Below the pieces are notes generated by a model. That model ran no database searches. It saw nothing but the letters and a program-made list of their open reading frames with translations, and was not told the origin of the DNA. This document shows, in pieces, positions 23,224-35,004 of a stretch of 64,000 bases of DNA (the first letter of the stretch is position 1; each line of letters opens with the position of its first letter). A program made the position numbers and the translations under genes. Source of the DNA: Terfezia claveryi (Eukaryota; Ascomycota; Pezizomycetes; Pezizales; Pezizaceae); the NCBI GenBank assembly GCA_015179025.1, contig WHUX01000005.1:62001-126000 (forward strand), written 5' to 3'.

Positions 23224-23947
23224 ACTGCACACCAATGTGCGATGTCTTGAAACTGTACTCTGTAGATGCCTCTTTCGAAACTTCAACCGGTGACACTGTG
23301 CCTCCTACAATTATTTTTTAATGCCCTGCGGCTGCAGCAGTTGACGTCGCGATGTGATGTGTGTAAGAAAATGTCCGAGCCGTTAAGGATTGGTGATGTG
23401 GATGTGCTGTGCTGAGTTGAGCTACTCCTAGACGGTCTTTTGTTATGATGAGAAGGTTGGTTGTTGTCAAGGGCGACCTGCCTGCATCCAATGAACGTCA
23501 GCCTCTTGCTGAGTAATTGAGGCCAAGAATTTATTCAACTGTGCGCCACACTGTAAATTAAATTTACATGCCCAGAAGAAATAATAATGACATAGAGAAG
23601 GGGAGTTGTAGTCTGGTTGTGCAACCAGACTAGGGTGTTGGTTTAACTATTTTACGGCTCTCGTCGCCCAATAATACTAGAGCAGAGGAACTGAGCAGAA
23701 CTTTCGGGCACGGTATATACGAACCCTGAAGCCAGCCCCAATCAGACTAAAGCCGGTCGGCCTATAGTGTTTATGAGTATCTACGCCGGCGCTCTCATGC
23801 ATCTCTTGTTTCAGCAGTGGACAATCGCGAGGGTATAGGGGCGAATCTGATGTGCATTGGACGCCTTAAAACTATGTTAACTTATCCTACATTTAACGCC
23901 CCCAGAGCATCTTTAGAATAAATTCCCAGCATAATTGCTCAGTGGCC
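23224..23947. other. RFX promoter and derlin 3' flank
   Basis: No gene is seen. The interval contains one palindromic copy of the TAGTCTGGTTG repeat (23609-23632). Confidence 0.5.
23601..23640. mobile_element. 24-bp palindromic TAGTCTGGTTG element with 8-bp direct repeat
   Basis: Positions 23609-23632 form an inverted repeat with 11-bp arms (TAGTCTGGTTG / CAACCAGACTA) and only two bases between them. The flanks GGGAGTTG (23601-23608) and GGGTGTTG (23633-23640) match at 7 of 8 bases. It looks like both ends of a TIR element joined with no interior. Confidence 0.7.
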
Positions 23948-25288
23948 TTAACTTCCTAACCGCTGCCCTGTGCCTCTATGCCTCCAGATTCCTCCCACAC
24001 TGTTAAAGCCAGCTGGTGCAGCTCGTCCGGTCGTCGTAGATCCACTTGAGACGCGGATGGGTGCCGGGGCGGCTCTTCTGGAGCCCTCAAAAAGACCATG
24101 GACCCAATTTGGAGTGTTGATGATATTTGCACCCCTTCCATACCTTGGATAGACGTGCGTTAAAAATATGTATGCGTGCGCGGCAATGACGCCCGTGGCC
24201 CCAACATAGACCGCTTGGGGCCTTTTGTGATAGCCATCATAAGCAGCATAACATAAGGTAGGTAGCGGACACTGAAGCTTGCTATAAAGAAATTGACGTT
24301 CGTCGCGGCTGGTTCTTTGGCAGACCAGTAATAGGCGAAGGCCACGTTCAATGCTTGAAGGAAAAGTGCCCCTCCAACTATGAAGTGATTAAGCAACTTA
24401 GTGTGAAATGTTAGTGTTTTCGCACATTCAATAATTAAAAACATGAATAAACAAAAAAAACGAAACAATCAAAATAGGTATGTAGTACACATCAACCACC
24501 AGGCGAAACATTGATTGCTCCGTTGGTTTTCTCAATCCGTGCACATCATGCCCACAACCGTGATGGATCGATAATGATTGACTTTGATCCATCCGCAACT
24601 GTGAGGATAATCTTCCTCCATTCCAGGAAACCTTGTGCGTAAAGAAGTCGCATAAGGGGCAGATATTGGAGGACCCGAAAATCGGGTCAAATTCGGGTTT
24701 CAAGGAGAAAAGGAAAAAGAGAGAATATTAAGGGGGATGAAGAGCGGAAGACGGGTTGAGGAGTTGCATGTTGCTTACCAATATAATAGCACCCACGAAA
24801 ACCGTAAAGATGAGGAAGTCTCCGGTCCGGACGAACCGTTTCTCAGCCTCACTTGCATCTCGATACACTGATGCCAATATTAGCAGTCTGTACTTTGGCA
24901 TTACAGGCCTATGAAAAGAACATACAGAAAAAGGTGTCCATAACGATGCCCTAATCAGTTATGATTAGAATCATAGTTCAACACCATCGGGGGACATGAA
25001 ACCCGGCTCACCATCTTGGGACTCGTTAAGAAGAATGGGCTAACCAATCGCCATAGCTGATATGGATACCGTGTGATTAACGGATAGTAGTAGATGAGAG
25101 TAATCGGTTTGATAACACCAAAGACCCAGGTGAGGACAGATGTCACAAGAGTCAGTCCTGCTATAGTTCTAGCTTAGATCACTAATTAGCCATGTGAGCA
25201 AAAGAACTTCATATAAAGTAGGAGAAATGGGGATTTACCTTGAGATAGGTGGAGCTTGTTGAAGGAATTCACTTAATGGTGACGACAT
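23948..25288 (-). CDS. Derlin (Der1-like ER rhomboid pseudoprotease), 5 exons, apparent 1-base frameshift
   Basis: Derlins help retro-translocate misfolded proteins from the ER for ERAD. Exons on the minus strand: 25288-25239, 25168-25012, 24950-24926, 24867-24779, 24396-23948; about 256 residues. Family features: PPISRTIAGLTLVTS at the N-terminus; YPYQLWRLVSPFFL; the YRDASEAEKRFVRTGDFLIF block (derlin R..E...F..R.ADFL); LLNHFIVGGALFLQAL; NFFIASFSVRYLPYVMLL; AAHAYIFLTHVYPRYGRG. There are several transmembrane segments and no catalytic rhomboid motif. The frame breaks at 24215-24224, where one extra base in the GGGGCC run restores frame and makes the last exon divisible by three; no intron can explain it. 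The start codon is 214 bp from divergent KIN17. Confidence 0.85.
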
Positions 25289-25502
25289 GGTTACCTTTCT
25301 CACTAATGTGTAGTCGTGTTCTGGAAATATGGCGAAAATTGTGGGATTATATACGCTGCTGTGCTAATCAGAATTACATCGGGCTTGGCACTATCTAGAC
25401 ACATTCGAGGCTTGGCATCTACTCAAAGTAATAGAAGTGTACCTCAAGAGTGCAACAGACTACCTCGAGATACCAATACTAAATCGAATCAAATCGCCCA
25501 AG

Positions 25503-26490
25503 ATGCCTCGAGCAGAAGTGGGTTCAACAAAGCATCTCAGCAACAAGATGAAAGCCAAAGGCCTTCAGCGCCTACGGTGGTATTGTCAAGTTTGCGAGAA
25601 GCAATGGTATGTTATCTCTTTTCCACTTGCTCCTACCCAAACACTCATTGACATACTACCTCAGTCGTGATGAGAACGGCTTCAAATGTCATACCCAAAG
25701 CGAAAGCCATGTCCGACAAATGCTCGTCGTTGGCGAGAACGCCAAGCAGCACGTCCACAACTACAGTAATCAGTTCAAATCCGATTTCCTCTCGCTCCTA
25801 CGCACCTCACATGGTGAAAAGAAGGTCAATGCAAATCACTTCTATCAAGAGTATATTGCCAACAAAGAGCACATACACATGAACGCAACGCGGTGGATCT
25901 CTCTGAGCGAGTTCGTGAAGTATCTGGGTAGGGAAGGAATATGTCGAGTGGAGGAAGGGGAGAAGGGTTTTTTTATTTCATGGATAGACAACTCTCCAGA
26001 AGCATTGAAACGACAAGAAGCCATCAGGAAAAAGGAGAGGCAAGATAGGGGTGATGAGGAAAGAGAGCAGAGGGCTATCCAGGAACAGATAGAACGAGCC
26101 AGGAGAGATGCCGAGGCTGGTGGAAAATTAGGTCAGGATATTCCTGAGCAAGAGAGAGTCCTGCAACGCGACAAGAAAATCAAGCTTGCCTTCGGAGCTA
26201 AAGCTCCTTCGCCTGAACTAAGCGGAGACACAAAGAAGCCAGTTGTGGTAACACTGGAGGATACAGCCAACGCTGCTCCTAGCGCTTCAACATCAAAGGA
26301 ATACAGGGTTGGGCTAGCAAAGAAACCGAAAAACGTGTTTGCAGTTATGGGAAAAAGGAAGACTGGGGAGAAGAAAGAAGGAGCGAGACCCATGAGTGAG
26401 GCAGAAAGGATTATGAAAGAGGAATTAGAGCGCAAGCGGATACGGAATGGTCCGGCTAATAATGACATGAAGCGACAGCGGGTCTCGTAG
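25503..26490 (+). CDS. KIN17: KIN17-type nucleic-acid binding protein, 2 exons
   Basis: KIN17 proteins bind curved DNA and RNA and act in DNA repair, replication and splicing. Exons: 25503-25606 and 25665-26490; 309 residues. The start MPRAEVGSTKHLSNKMKAKG is typical of the family. The zinc finger uses Cys28, Cys31, His44 and His50. The winged-helix domain follows (FLSLLRTSHGEKKVNANHFY, then THE family-like IHMNATRWISLSEFVKYLG REG). A charged coiled segment (PEALKRQEAIRKKERQDR) leads to a basic C-terminus with VFAVMGKRK. The C-terminal SH3-like/KOW part of animal KIN17 is missing, as in most fungal members. KIN17 and LYS9 converge. Confidence 0.95.
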
Positions 26491-26680
26491 GATAGTCCAC
26501 CGTGCGCAAGATTGTGGTTAGACCAGCCTAGTATGTGGGAGTTCTGGAGTTCAATTTTGGAGTTTCGTTGGTAACAGTCTTTGGAGCTGCGTATTCCTAT
26601 GCGACGCTATTGTATCATTGATTTCTCTAATCTACAAATATTATCCGACAGGCATCGTGGCTTCATTAGACTCCCATTTT

Positions 26681-28387
26681 CTAAATGGTCTTCTCGATGC
26701 ACTCGATGCCATACTCTTCCTTCAACTCCTTTATGAGGGGATAGTTAAGTTTTACATTCATGGGAGCAAGGACACCTCTGTCCGTGATAGTGCCATTAAG
26801 GACTTGCTTGACGGCAACACCACATGGAACACCAACGAGCTTAGCCATCGAGGAGTAGCCACCTGGGATACCATAGTCAACAAGGGTGGAAGTACGAGTT
26901 TCCTACGATAAAATTAGTCCTCCCATTTCTAAACGTTTATTGAAGGAGATAATCACCCTCTTGCCATCTGCGAGCTCAATCTCAAACTTGTGCTGGAGCA
27001 TGACCAAATCCCTCTCGTTAGGGCCATACTGCATCTTCGCTTCAAGAGTAGCGCATAGGGTATCCAATAGGTTCCCACGAGGAGTCACCTTCTCGTCCGA
27101 GAAGAACCCAACCCAGCGGAAACCATTGATAATCCGGATCTTCTCCCCTTCGTTAGAGAAGGTTGTGGCCTTGGAGATAGCGTTAATGAGATCCCTACCA
27201 ATTCGTCAGAGGAAGGCAAGTATCAAATATGCATTCAGTGGAGTTTACTCTTCTATAGTGGACTCAATTCCAAGGGTCTTTGCAACGGTGTCCTTCCATG
27301 TCAATGGCTGTGAAGTTTTGGCAAGGAACTCAACTGGGGTCTCATCCAGGAACCCAAGATCGACGAAGGCCTTGATAAATTCTGCAAATCCTTGGTATCT
27401 AAGGGTACCACGAATGATGGTTTCCGCTTCGGGAATATTGTAGCGCTCCCTGTATTCAGTTGAATCACGGTTAGGATAGGCAATAAAGGCATATCCTGGA
27501 TAGATGAAGTAGGGCTTTGCAGCTTCCATTAACTTCGGGCCTGAGATTTCTTCAATCTGGGATTCACAGCCAAAGGTCAGTGCTCATTCCTGCTCAATCT
27601 AATTTGAAACCTATGGTGAGGAACACCTACCTTACCATCTTTCCAATACTTTGCAGAGTTGCGCAAGGCAAGGAGAACACCACGGGAAGACCAAGAGAAC
27701 TTGTATCCCAATGGGTTGTCAGAGTCCTCTGGAGCAGGTAGGCCACCACAGTATGACAAGAAGCTGATGATCTTTCCACCAGCAGCATGAACTTCGTCAA
27801 TCATCTTGACGGCATAAAGGTGGTCAATACCAGGATCAAGGCCAATCTCGTTCATGACTGTGATACCGGCAGCTTTTGCCCTAGACTGTGTAAGCTAGGT
27901 AATTTCTAGTAGGCCTCAACGAGAATACTTACTGTGCATCAAGTTCCATCATTGCCTGGGAGACATAGCTGGTGGTGACAACATGCTTCTTGTTTCTGAT
28001 TGCAGACTTGATGACGATGGGATGGTGTATGTATGGGATCAGGCTAGCTGACCAATTTAGATTCTGACTGAAATTCAGCAACTTGTTCGAGAAAGGCAAA
28101 CCTGACGACAAGATCATGCTTTGCAACTTCAGCATCCAATACGGCAGTGTCCTCGACGTCAAGGGCAATTGATGAAACACCGTCAAGTCCCCCTACAAGC
28201 TTTCGTGCAGTCTCGACAGTACGACAAGCTACACATGGTCGTTAATTCCCATAGCTCTATAATATGGCGATAAGGGCAATGAATAGAGCATACCGACGGT
28301 AACTTCGATACCAGTCTTTACCAAAATGTCCAAACATGGTTTGGCGACGAAGCCGGAACCCAAAAGAAGGACCTTGTGCGTAGACAT
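26681..28387 (-). CDS. LYS9: Saccharopine dehydrogenase (NADP+, L-glutamate-forming), 7 exons
   Basis: Lys9 catalyses the penultimate step of the fungal alpha-aminoadipate lysine pathway, condensing aminoadipate semialdehyde with glutamate to saccharopine. Exons on the minus strand: 28387-28294, 28228-28102, 28043-27933, 27880-27631, 27556-27249, 27194-26957, 26902-26681; 449 residues, against about 446 in yeast. The Rossmann start is STHKVLLLGSGFVAKP. SLIPYIHHPIVIKSAIRNKK with HVVTTSYVSQAMMELD follows. GLDPGIDHLYAVKMIDE, SYCGGLPAPEDSDNPLGYKF and a C-terminal DRGVLAPMNVKLNYPL are all diagnostic. Every exon junction is in phase. Confidence 0.97.
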
Positions 28388-29160
28388 TGTAGAAGGTGAG
28401 TAAAACAGTTGAATTGAGAACTTGGAATCAGAGCTGCGGCATATATCGAGTGGTAAATAATGGTGGGGTAGTGGTAGAAGGTCTGAAGTATGATGATCCT
28501 ATCGATACTCTATGGTGTAGAAGAGAAGAAGAAGTCGCGAAGGTTTTAACCTTACGGATCCAGATCGAGTAAGTTCGTCTTAGCTAGAGTTTTCACACTA
28601 TGTTTTTTTCTAGGCATTTTTCACTCTAAGCCAATTTCATCTGTGGCCCTGCCCTTTTCGTTTACACTGCCCATTGTGGTTAGAGTGTTGCGCAAGAGCC
28701 CTGGTCTTGGGCTGGGAACGTTAAATCAACCTCCACTTTCGATATCATGAACATCTCGGGAGCCGATATTGGCCTGAGGCCCGCCTTGTGCGCATCACGG
28801 AAGCTATGGATTCGGTAGTCTGGTTGCTCGAGTCAACTGCAAGCTATGCACTGGTACAACCATAACAGAGAGCACCCCTACGCAATGTTCGACAGTTATG
28901 GTCAAGCCCAGAAGACTAAAGCCTGCCTCTACAGATCTAGATATTTCGTTTTTCAATCCATATCGGCTCTACATGTGGCTCAAAGCAACACACTGCCTTG
29001 CTCATATTTAGTATGTTGAGTTAAGCTAGCGGTCCTTTAGATACCCAATGTTGGTGTGCATCGCAAGACACCCTAGCGAATTATCAATGCCCCATATTGG
29101 TATTTACAAATACACAAAAACGTTCTCCTTACAATTATGTATCAATGCCCTTGAAAGATT

Positions 29161-29205
29161 GCAATGCCCTACGAGAGGCTTGAGCCAACCAGACTAGCAA
29201 TGCCC
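29161..29205 (-). mobile_element. 27-bp ultrashort insertion with perfect 9-bp direct repeats
   Basis: The insert 29170-29196, read on the minus strand, begins TAGTCTGGTTGGC and ends CCTCTCGTA. GCAATGCCC lies on both sides (29161-29169 and 29197-29205). It is almost identical to the insert at 53429-53456, which has different flanks. Confidence 0.85.
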
Positions 29206-29594
29206 TCATACCTGTACTATTACCAGAATCAGGCTATAATTGCGTATATATATTGTCCCTCGCAGCTCCTCTAACAATATGTAACCCATCCTCGATGTTT
29301 GTTTCAGTGCCGCTGACTATTTCTGCACTTCTATATACAACGTCACGGTATACTACACTCGCATTCTAGCTTGCTAGCGTATCATGACGCATCACGCAGA
29401 AAATTTGAAGTATCCTTCTTCTGATGCCAGCTAAGACACGTCGGACGAGATCCAATCTACACTCTATTAGAAGGTCAAAGTGTCCTGGAAGGTCTGCAGT
29501 GTGATGGTTCTTCTATTCCATGATCTAGCAGAGAAGAAGGAGAAGAAGTCTCGGTGGATCCGAAGGTCTTAACCTGACGGATCCACTAGTGTCA

Positions 29595-29670
29595 ACTATC
29601 TACCTCTAGGAGGGTCTGATCGAGACTACTATCTAATGCTAGTCTGATTTCTAATGACCACTATCTAATG
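29595..29670. mobile_element. Two ultrashort insertions stacked at one target
   Basis: ACTATCTA occurs three times (29595, 29628, 29660). Between copies 1 and 2 sits a 25-bp insert of the TAGTCTCGATC type on the minus strand; between copies 2 and 3 a 21-bp insert containing TAGTCTGATTTC. The second pair is an 11-bp perfect repeat (ACTATCTAATG). Confidence 0.7.
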
Positions 29671-30985
29671 ACCTAATCGGGTAGTGTTGTCATCTGTCCT
29701 TTCTAGTCTGGTTGGCACAAGCCCCCCGCCAAACTTTCATCTATTCAAACTTACGAGTGCGTGGTGCGACATCCTAACCGGCTCCTTGCATTGAGCTTAA
29801 GCAAATATGGTTTTAATCTTGGATATCAATGCCTTCCACCAACAAGATACTCCCGCAAAAATGTTTGAGCACGATGCTACAATTTGCATCCACTGCGATT
29901 TCACTCATCTCCCAGATTTCTCCATCTCCACCGTATAGACTGCATACAGCCTTCAACCGCTGAGCCCTCTCGACACTGCATTGCTAACGCATGTACAGTA
30001 CCTGATGCTTCAAGTAATTTGTCTAGCTAGGTGCTAAGATAGCCGACACTCCAAAGCACGTTGGCCCGGCCATGCTTGAGGGCCGCATCTAACATATAGG
30101 GTGATACCTCTCGCATACGCCACAGTCCACAACATTCGAGCTGACGAACCTCATGACTGTAAATACTGTATTCCGGCTTCCAAGCCTGGATGTAGAATAT
30201 CTCTCCTTCGAATAAAAATTAGTTGGAACAGGATTATTAAAGGAAGGGATCTCGCCTCGCCTCGGTGAGAGAGCGGAAGCCGTGCGAGGTGTCGAGGACT
30301 TTCAGTTCCAGGGTTTGAAATATTTCTCTGTCAAAATGATAGAGAAAAAAACAACAGCTAGACCAATTTCCCTGCCTTCCTTCATCTTCTTCTATAAGGG
30401 AATACCACGCTCAAAATTTGGCACTGGCCATGGTTTCGCGCCTATGTGCCCGTGTTTGAGTCCGAACATCCAATTTTATAGAGATGCACTCTGGGCATTA
30501 CCCGGGCAAGCTGTGATCATTTACGAATCGGGAATGTGCTCTACCTCATAAGTCATTCCGTATTCTTATACCAGGCCCGTCGCAGGCGATACTTTGTACA
30601 CAACCGCAATACAATCAAAAAGTTAAAATTACCTCTTCGGTCAGAAAGAATGTGTGTATGCGCGCTCTTATTCTCGCACCAAGCATATACATCTCGTGCC
30701 CCTCACTCCATCTTTTCTTCCCTCGATTACTTCTCGCGTTGTCTGGTATCTTCCCACCCTCCCACAACTCCTGTGTGCTAAGTAACCACACCAATCTCGG
30801 CGACACATCCCCTCTCAATTAAGCTTAGGTGGGCAGCTTGACCCTTCAATTCCTTCTGCTTACTTTGCTTGTATCTATCCCACAGACGACCAGCAACCTA
30901 CTTATCAATAGATTTATCTCCTCAGGCTGTATATCACATCCTATCAGGATTGCCATTGCCTCCTGAAATTGTACCGGCTTCCAGT

Positions 30986-32743
30986 ATGGCTCCGGAACCC
31001 TTACACAATAGCCAGGGAAAGACACCCTTGTCTGGGTTCATCTTCAGTATCGTTCTAGCGATGACTGCAATTTCAGTTTTATCTTTCTGTATCGCCAGGC
31101 GAGGAAGAGCACTGCATCAACTGAGTTCTCTCCCACTGGCACGATGGCGTATGAGCACATGCTTTTTTCTTTGAGGGGACCTACTTATCGTGAGATGCTG
31201 AAACAGTTATTCTCGGTGTTTACGCGGATTCTTGGACCTTCGTCTTTTCCTCAACCATCCTTCAGTCAAGTCTCGGTTTGGATAGCTCACATGATGCTTG
31301 TGATGCCGCCATCTTGCTATGTCTTGTTTGCTATTTGACGTCCAAAGTATGTTGGCCTTCCCATATCTGATTATCAATCAATAATAACAATGTGAAGGTG
31401 GTAGGTCATGCCCGGAACACGAAAATTCGACGGTGTGATAAATAAACTCTTTGCTGAATTGTGAATCATGGCAGATTCTTTACTTCTTCTTGGTTGAAAA
31501 AGTCAAAATCTCCATATGCACTATAAAATCGAGTTTGGGCTAATACAACTATACATGCAGGTGGTGCGTCCGATACCCTTTTTCGAGACCGTAAAGTCTG
31601 ATGATAAACCGGAGCAGGCTGCTAAAACTTCCTAGTGGATTATTCGTGGCAGCAGGAAGCCTCGACATAGGGATGTATTATACCTCTTCAACTCCATTGG
31701 AATGCTTGTGCCGTACTGTATCGTCATAAGTCTCACATTCGTATTGTAAGTGATCCCGGTGTGTAAGAAACTCAAGTACAACGACACTAACTGTGATGAA
31801 GCCGACGTGCGGATATAAGCACGGGTGAATGTAGAATCGGTCTACGTCTTCCGGCAAATGTTCCATTGCTAGCCTTTGACATCTGTATCAACGTTAGTTC
31901 AACTATATTTTTATTTGCGGTTGCGATAACTCATAACTGATTTTATTTTGTAGGTGTACTTGACAGCATTGTTCCTTCAGCCTCTGAAGCGTGAGCATCA
32001 TATCTTCTGAATTTGATGAGAGTTTGGCTAAAGATTAGCAGAGATGTACTCGTATAAAGGAGCGAAGGGCAGGCTCAGAATAATGGCCAAGCGCACTTTC
32101 ATTGGCAGCGCACTTACGCTGCTGACCACAGTGTCGTAAGTTTATTCTTCGGGAGAGAATGAATGACATACTGATAAGCCACCTAGAAACCTGACAGCTG
32201 TGCTTATTTTGAAGGGCCGTGAACCTGGATGGGTACGATCGACTAGCCTGTGAAGCATAAACAATGCTGATAATAAATTCTCTAGATTTGCTTCGCATGT
32301 TGTAACGCTGATGGTATGGGGCTCCGTATGTCGGTTCCGTACTTTACTAACTTATGAGAATAGTCCTTTTCAGTGCGCTTGTCCTTCATTGGGTTACGCA
32401 TGTGGATACTGAAGAGGATAGGGTTGCCATCTGCAGGAGTTGTCAGGGTAAAATGTCAAAATACGAGAGCTCTCCCTCCGGCGGTACCCTAAATCAAAAT
32501 CGAATGGGCTTTGGGCGCGTTGTAAGATTCGGAGGTGATGTTACGACAGATATTGCGGCGATCAAGAGACCCAGCAAACGGGAGAAGCTGGAGTCAGATG
32601 CCATTCCAATGGGTAAGATCGCATGCCGAATCGAAACGACCCAAGACCGAAGAGATGCGGATAGCATGGAGACAGCAGATAACGACTGCACAGTATCTGC
32701 AAAAGTAAGCTCTACTGATCAGATCCATGAAGCGATGGCCTGA
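30986..32743 (+). CDS. Multi-spanning membrane protein of unknown function, 10 exons
   Basis: This gene is hard to see because its exons are only 27-163 bp long until the last. Exons: 30986-31148, 31207-31346, 31475-31501, 31636-31745, 31802-31892, 31954-31990, 32042-32135, 32187-32232, 32286-32313, 32364-32743; 371 residues, with every junction in phase. About seven hydrophobic segments are predicted, including LSGFIFSIVLAMTAISVLSF (about 16-35), ACDAAILLCLVCYLTSK (85-101), LFNSIGMLVPYCIVISLTFV (125-146), VYLTALFLQPL, TFIGSALTLLTTVSNLTAV and ADVLFSALVLHWVTH (245-260). A hydrophilic tail of about 110 residues follows. The blocks YLFN(S)xGM, CxIGLxxPAxxPLLxFD and GWICxxCCNADVLFSxLVLHWVT recall a fungus-wide family of uncharacterised, possibly 7-TM proteins. 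No function should be assumed. The start ATG is the least certain part. Confidence 0.8.
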
Positions 32744-33162
32744 TTCACATCTTCTGGTTTCCTATACTCTCTTTCCCCATCCCCAATTGCTTTGATGTCG
32801 AGATGTAGATGTAAAACCTACCTAGCGCGCGGAGCATTCATTTCACGTTTGAAGCAAGCAAGGATGCTAAGTTCTTAATGGCTGGTTTTGCGTAAGTGGT
32901 AGATTTATTTCACTCTGGTATTTGTGGGGCTGGAAATTCATGCCAAAATATTTTGGCGATTGGACATAGAGCCCAGTAGTTGGGGTATCTCCCCTTCAAA
33001 TCTTTGACAGTTTTTGGGATTGAGGGGGACTGGGTTTTGACCTGTTCATCATCGGGGAATCTATCGTGGGAGCAAGGAATAAACATTTGGTAGTAGTTGG
33101 CATGTTGTGTAATAAAACAGTTTAATGAAAACAAAGAGCAGCAGGCAGAATTGAGCATCAGG

Positions 33163-33995
33163 TCAAGAACCAGATTCCCCATCGGTATCATAATGACCCT
33201 CCTTCCGTTTGAGTCGTGTAAGCCCGATTGTTTCTCTTCCTCCTAAACTCTCTGCTGGTGTAGTCGTCCCGTAATATTCTTCCTCATCTTCTTCCTCCAG
33301 GATCGTGTTGGGTATAGACTTGGGTTTTCGTTGGGGTGGCGTCCGGGGTGTTTCAGCCTTTTGCTGGCGTTTAGGAAGCCTACCCCGATGATCGACCTCT
33401 GAGCGCCGTCGCCGGCGTTCATCTCGGAAACGTTTTATGCCTTGGGGGGTGGAATTATCGGGAGAGATTATTGAGCTAGTTGATGTGTAGGTAGAGGAGG
33501 GGTTTGTAAGGTTAAGAAAAGAGAAGAGCATGGAATTGGTGAGGCATAGTAGGCAGCCTACTGAGATACCTGCTGGAACTGTTATTAAAGTTCAGGATAA
33601 AAGCGAGTTCACGTGCATTGTGCGGGAATAAAGTAGCATAAACTTTTAAGAAGCATGTGATAATTCCAACCCCATGAAAATGAGGTCGTCCTTCAACAAC
33701 AAGCAGAATCAAATGGAGAATGTGAGCGCTGATCGAGAAGGAAAAGGGTCAGGAATAGTGAGAACGAATTGTTGGCCGTACCTATCACGGCGGCTGTCCC
33801 GCAAAAGATGTATATGGGCTCAAACCGAGAGAGGAATTGGAAGGGAGTGTAGACCGGCGCAAAAACATAACTGGCGTAGTACAGGACTATAAAGAACGGC
33901 GAGAAAAGGAAGAGGAGTGAGCTGGTTAAGTGTCGGATAGACCAGGTGAGGAGGTGGAAGGGAGAGAGGAGGAGGTTAGAAAGGTTGGATGGCAT
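33163..33995 (-). CDS. Small membrane protein of unknown function, 2 exons
   Basis: Exons on the minus strand: 33995-33782 and 33578-33163; 209 residues, in phase. The N-terminus is amphipathic and hydrophobic (LLTWSIRHLTSSLLFLFSPF; LYYASYVFAPVYTPFQF). A second hydrophobic segment crosses the intron (IYIFCGTAAVIG, then VPAGISVGCLLCLT). The C-terminal half is charged and disordered (RFRDERRRRRSEVDHRGR, acidic EEEDEEEYYG). I think it is an integral membrane protein, probably ER or nuclear envelope, with a cytosolic tail, but I do not recognise the family with certainty. It converges with the ten-exon gene, leaving a 419-bp interval. Confidence 0.7.
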
Positions 33996-35004
33996 GTTTT
34001 TGGTTTGGTGGGGAGCGTTGGGGAGCGTTGGGGGGGAGGAGTTCAGCTGAAGATTAGTTTAATGGACGCCGACTCTTGAGGATTATAATTCGGATGACGA
34101 ATGGGCGTTGGAATGAGCGGTGATGGCAGAGGTTTGAGGGAATATTCAGTTGTATCCACGGCGGGGGTGTAGACGACTGGGAGGAATGAGAGCTCGGATC
34201 ATGTCAATAGGAACGCTGGTTCGAATTCGCGACCCCGTATACCCCCTTCGAGCTGCGAGATGGTTTCACGAGATCAAGGGTATTTCCGGAGATGAACCGT
34301 CTTGACGCAATTAAGTACTGCGGGGCTACATCATCTATGCCAGGATTATCTAATCTAATCCATCTTATCTTCTCGATTCTTCTCTCGATTCACAAAACTG
34401 TTTGAATCAGCTCATTCGCTTGTTATTTCGAACCCTACCGGTACACCTTCAGTAACTATCACTCAATTAGCCGGTATTGTCAGGATCCAGACGATCAAAT
34501 CTTGGTAAATAAACGATTTGTATAACCAGAAATATAACCCAATTCATAGATTCTGCGGCTGCACTTGGCTGGGGAGAACGAAGAGATATAAAACGCAGAA
34601 GTCATCAGGTATCCAGATCGGACGTAGCACAAATCCATCATACAGCTCACCAGCCAACCCCAGGCGTTGTTTGCTCCAGGCCACTTCCTTGTTTCCATTG
34701 TGCTGGGAATTGATCGACGGACCCCGAAAATAACGCAACTTGCTGTTTGAGCGGCCCGCAATTGGAACATTCTAGCCGACAATAGAGACTATCAGGTTAC
34801 CGCCGGCACCATATGTTTGATAAACTACGTTAGTACACACAAAGACACCTACATATACATATATTACATTGCCATACAACATCCGCAGCCGCAGATCGAG
34901 CAGCCGCATCCACAGCCGCGCAGTGAGTGAGAAGGGGGGATTCGAATCTCGGTAATAGGGGATCTTTACTATCGATCCATCCTTGTTTGAAAAAGGTATA
35001 TAAG
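33996..35004. other. Promoter region of AMPK beta gene and upstream
   Basis: No gene is certain. An 11-bp tandem GGGGAGCGTT(G) lies near 34011-34033. A minus-strand ORF at 34495-34782 has no recognisable motif. Confidence 0.45.

Larger units (their letters stand above)
28388..30985. other. Gene-poor stretch with several ultrashort insertions
   Basis: No gene is recognised. The left 200 bp are the LYS9 promoter. Copies of the TAGTCT repeats lie at 28816, 29170-29196, 29603-29627, 29639-29659 and 29703. The right end is the leader of the ten-exon membrane-protein gene. Confidence 0.55.

Noticed and set aside
24224..24256. A 31-base intron to explain the derlin frame change
   Set aside because: Below workable intron size and would remove conserved membrane residues.
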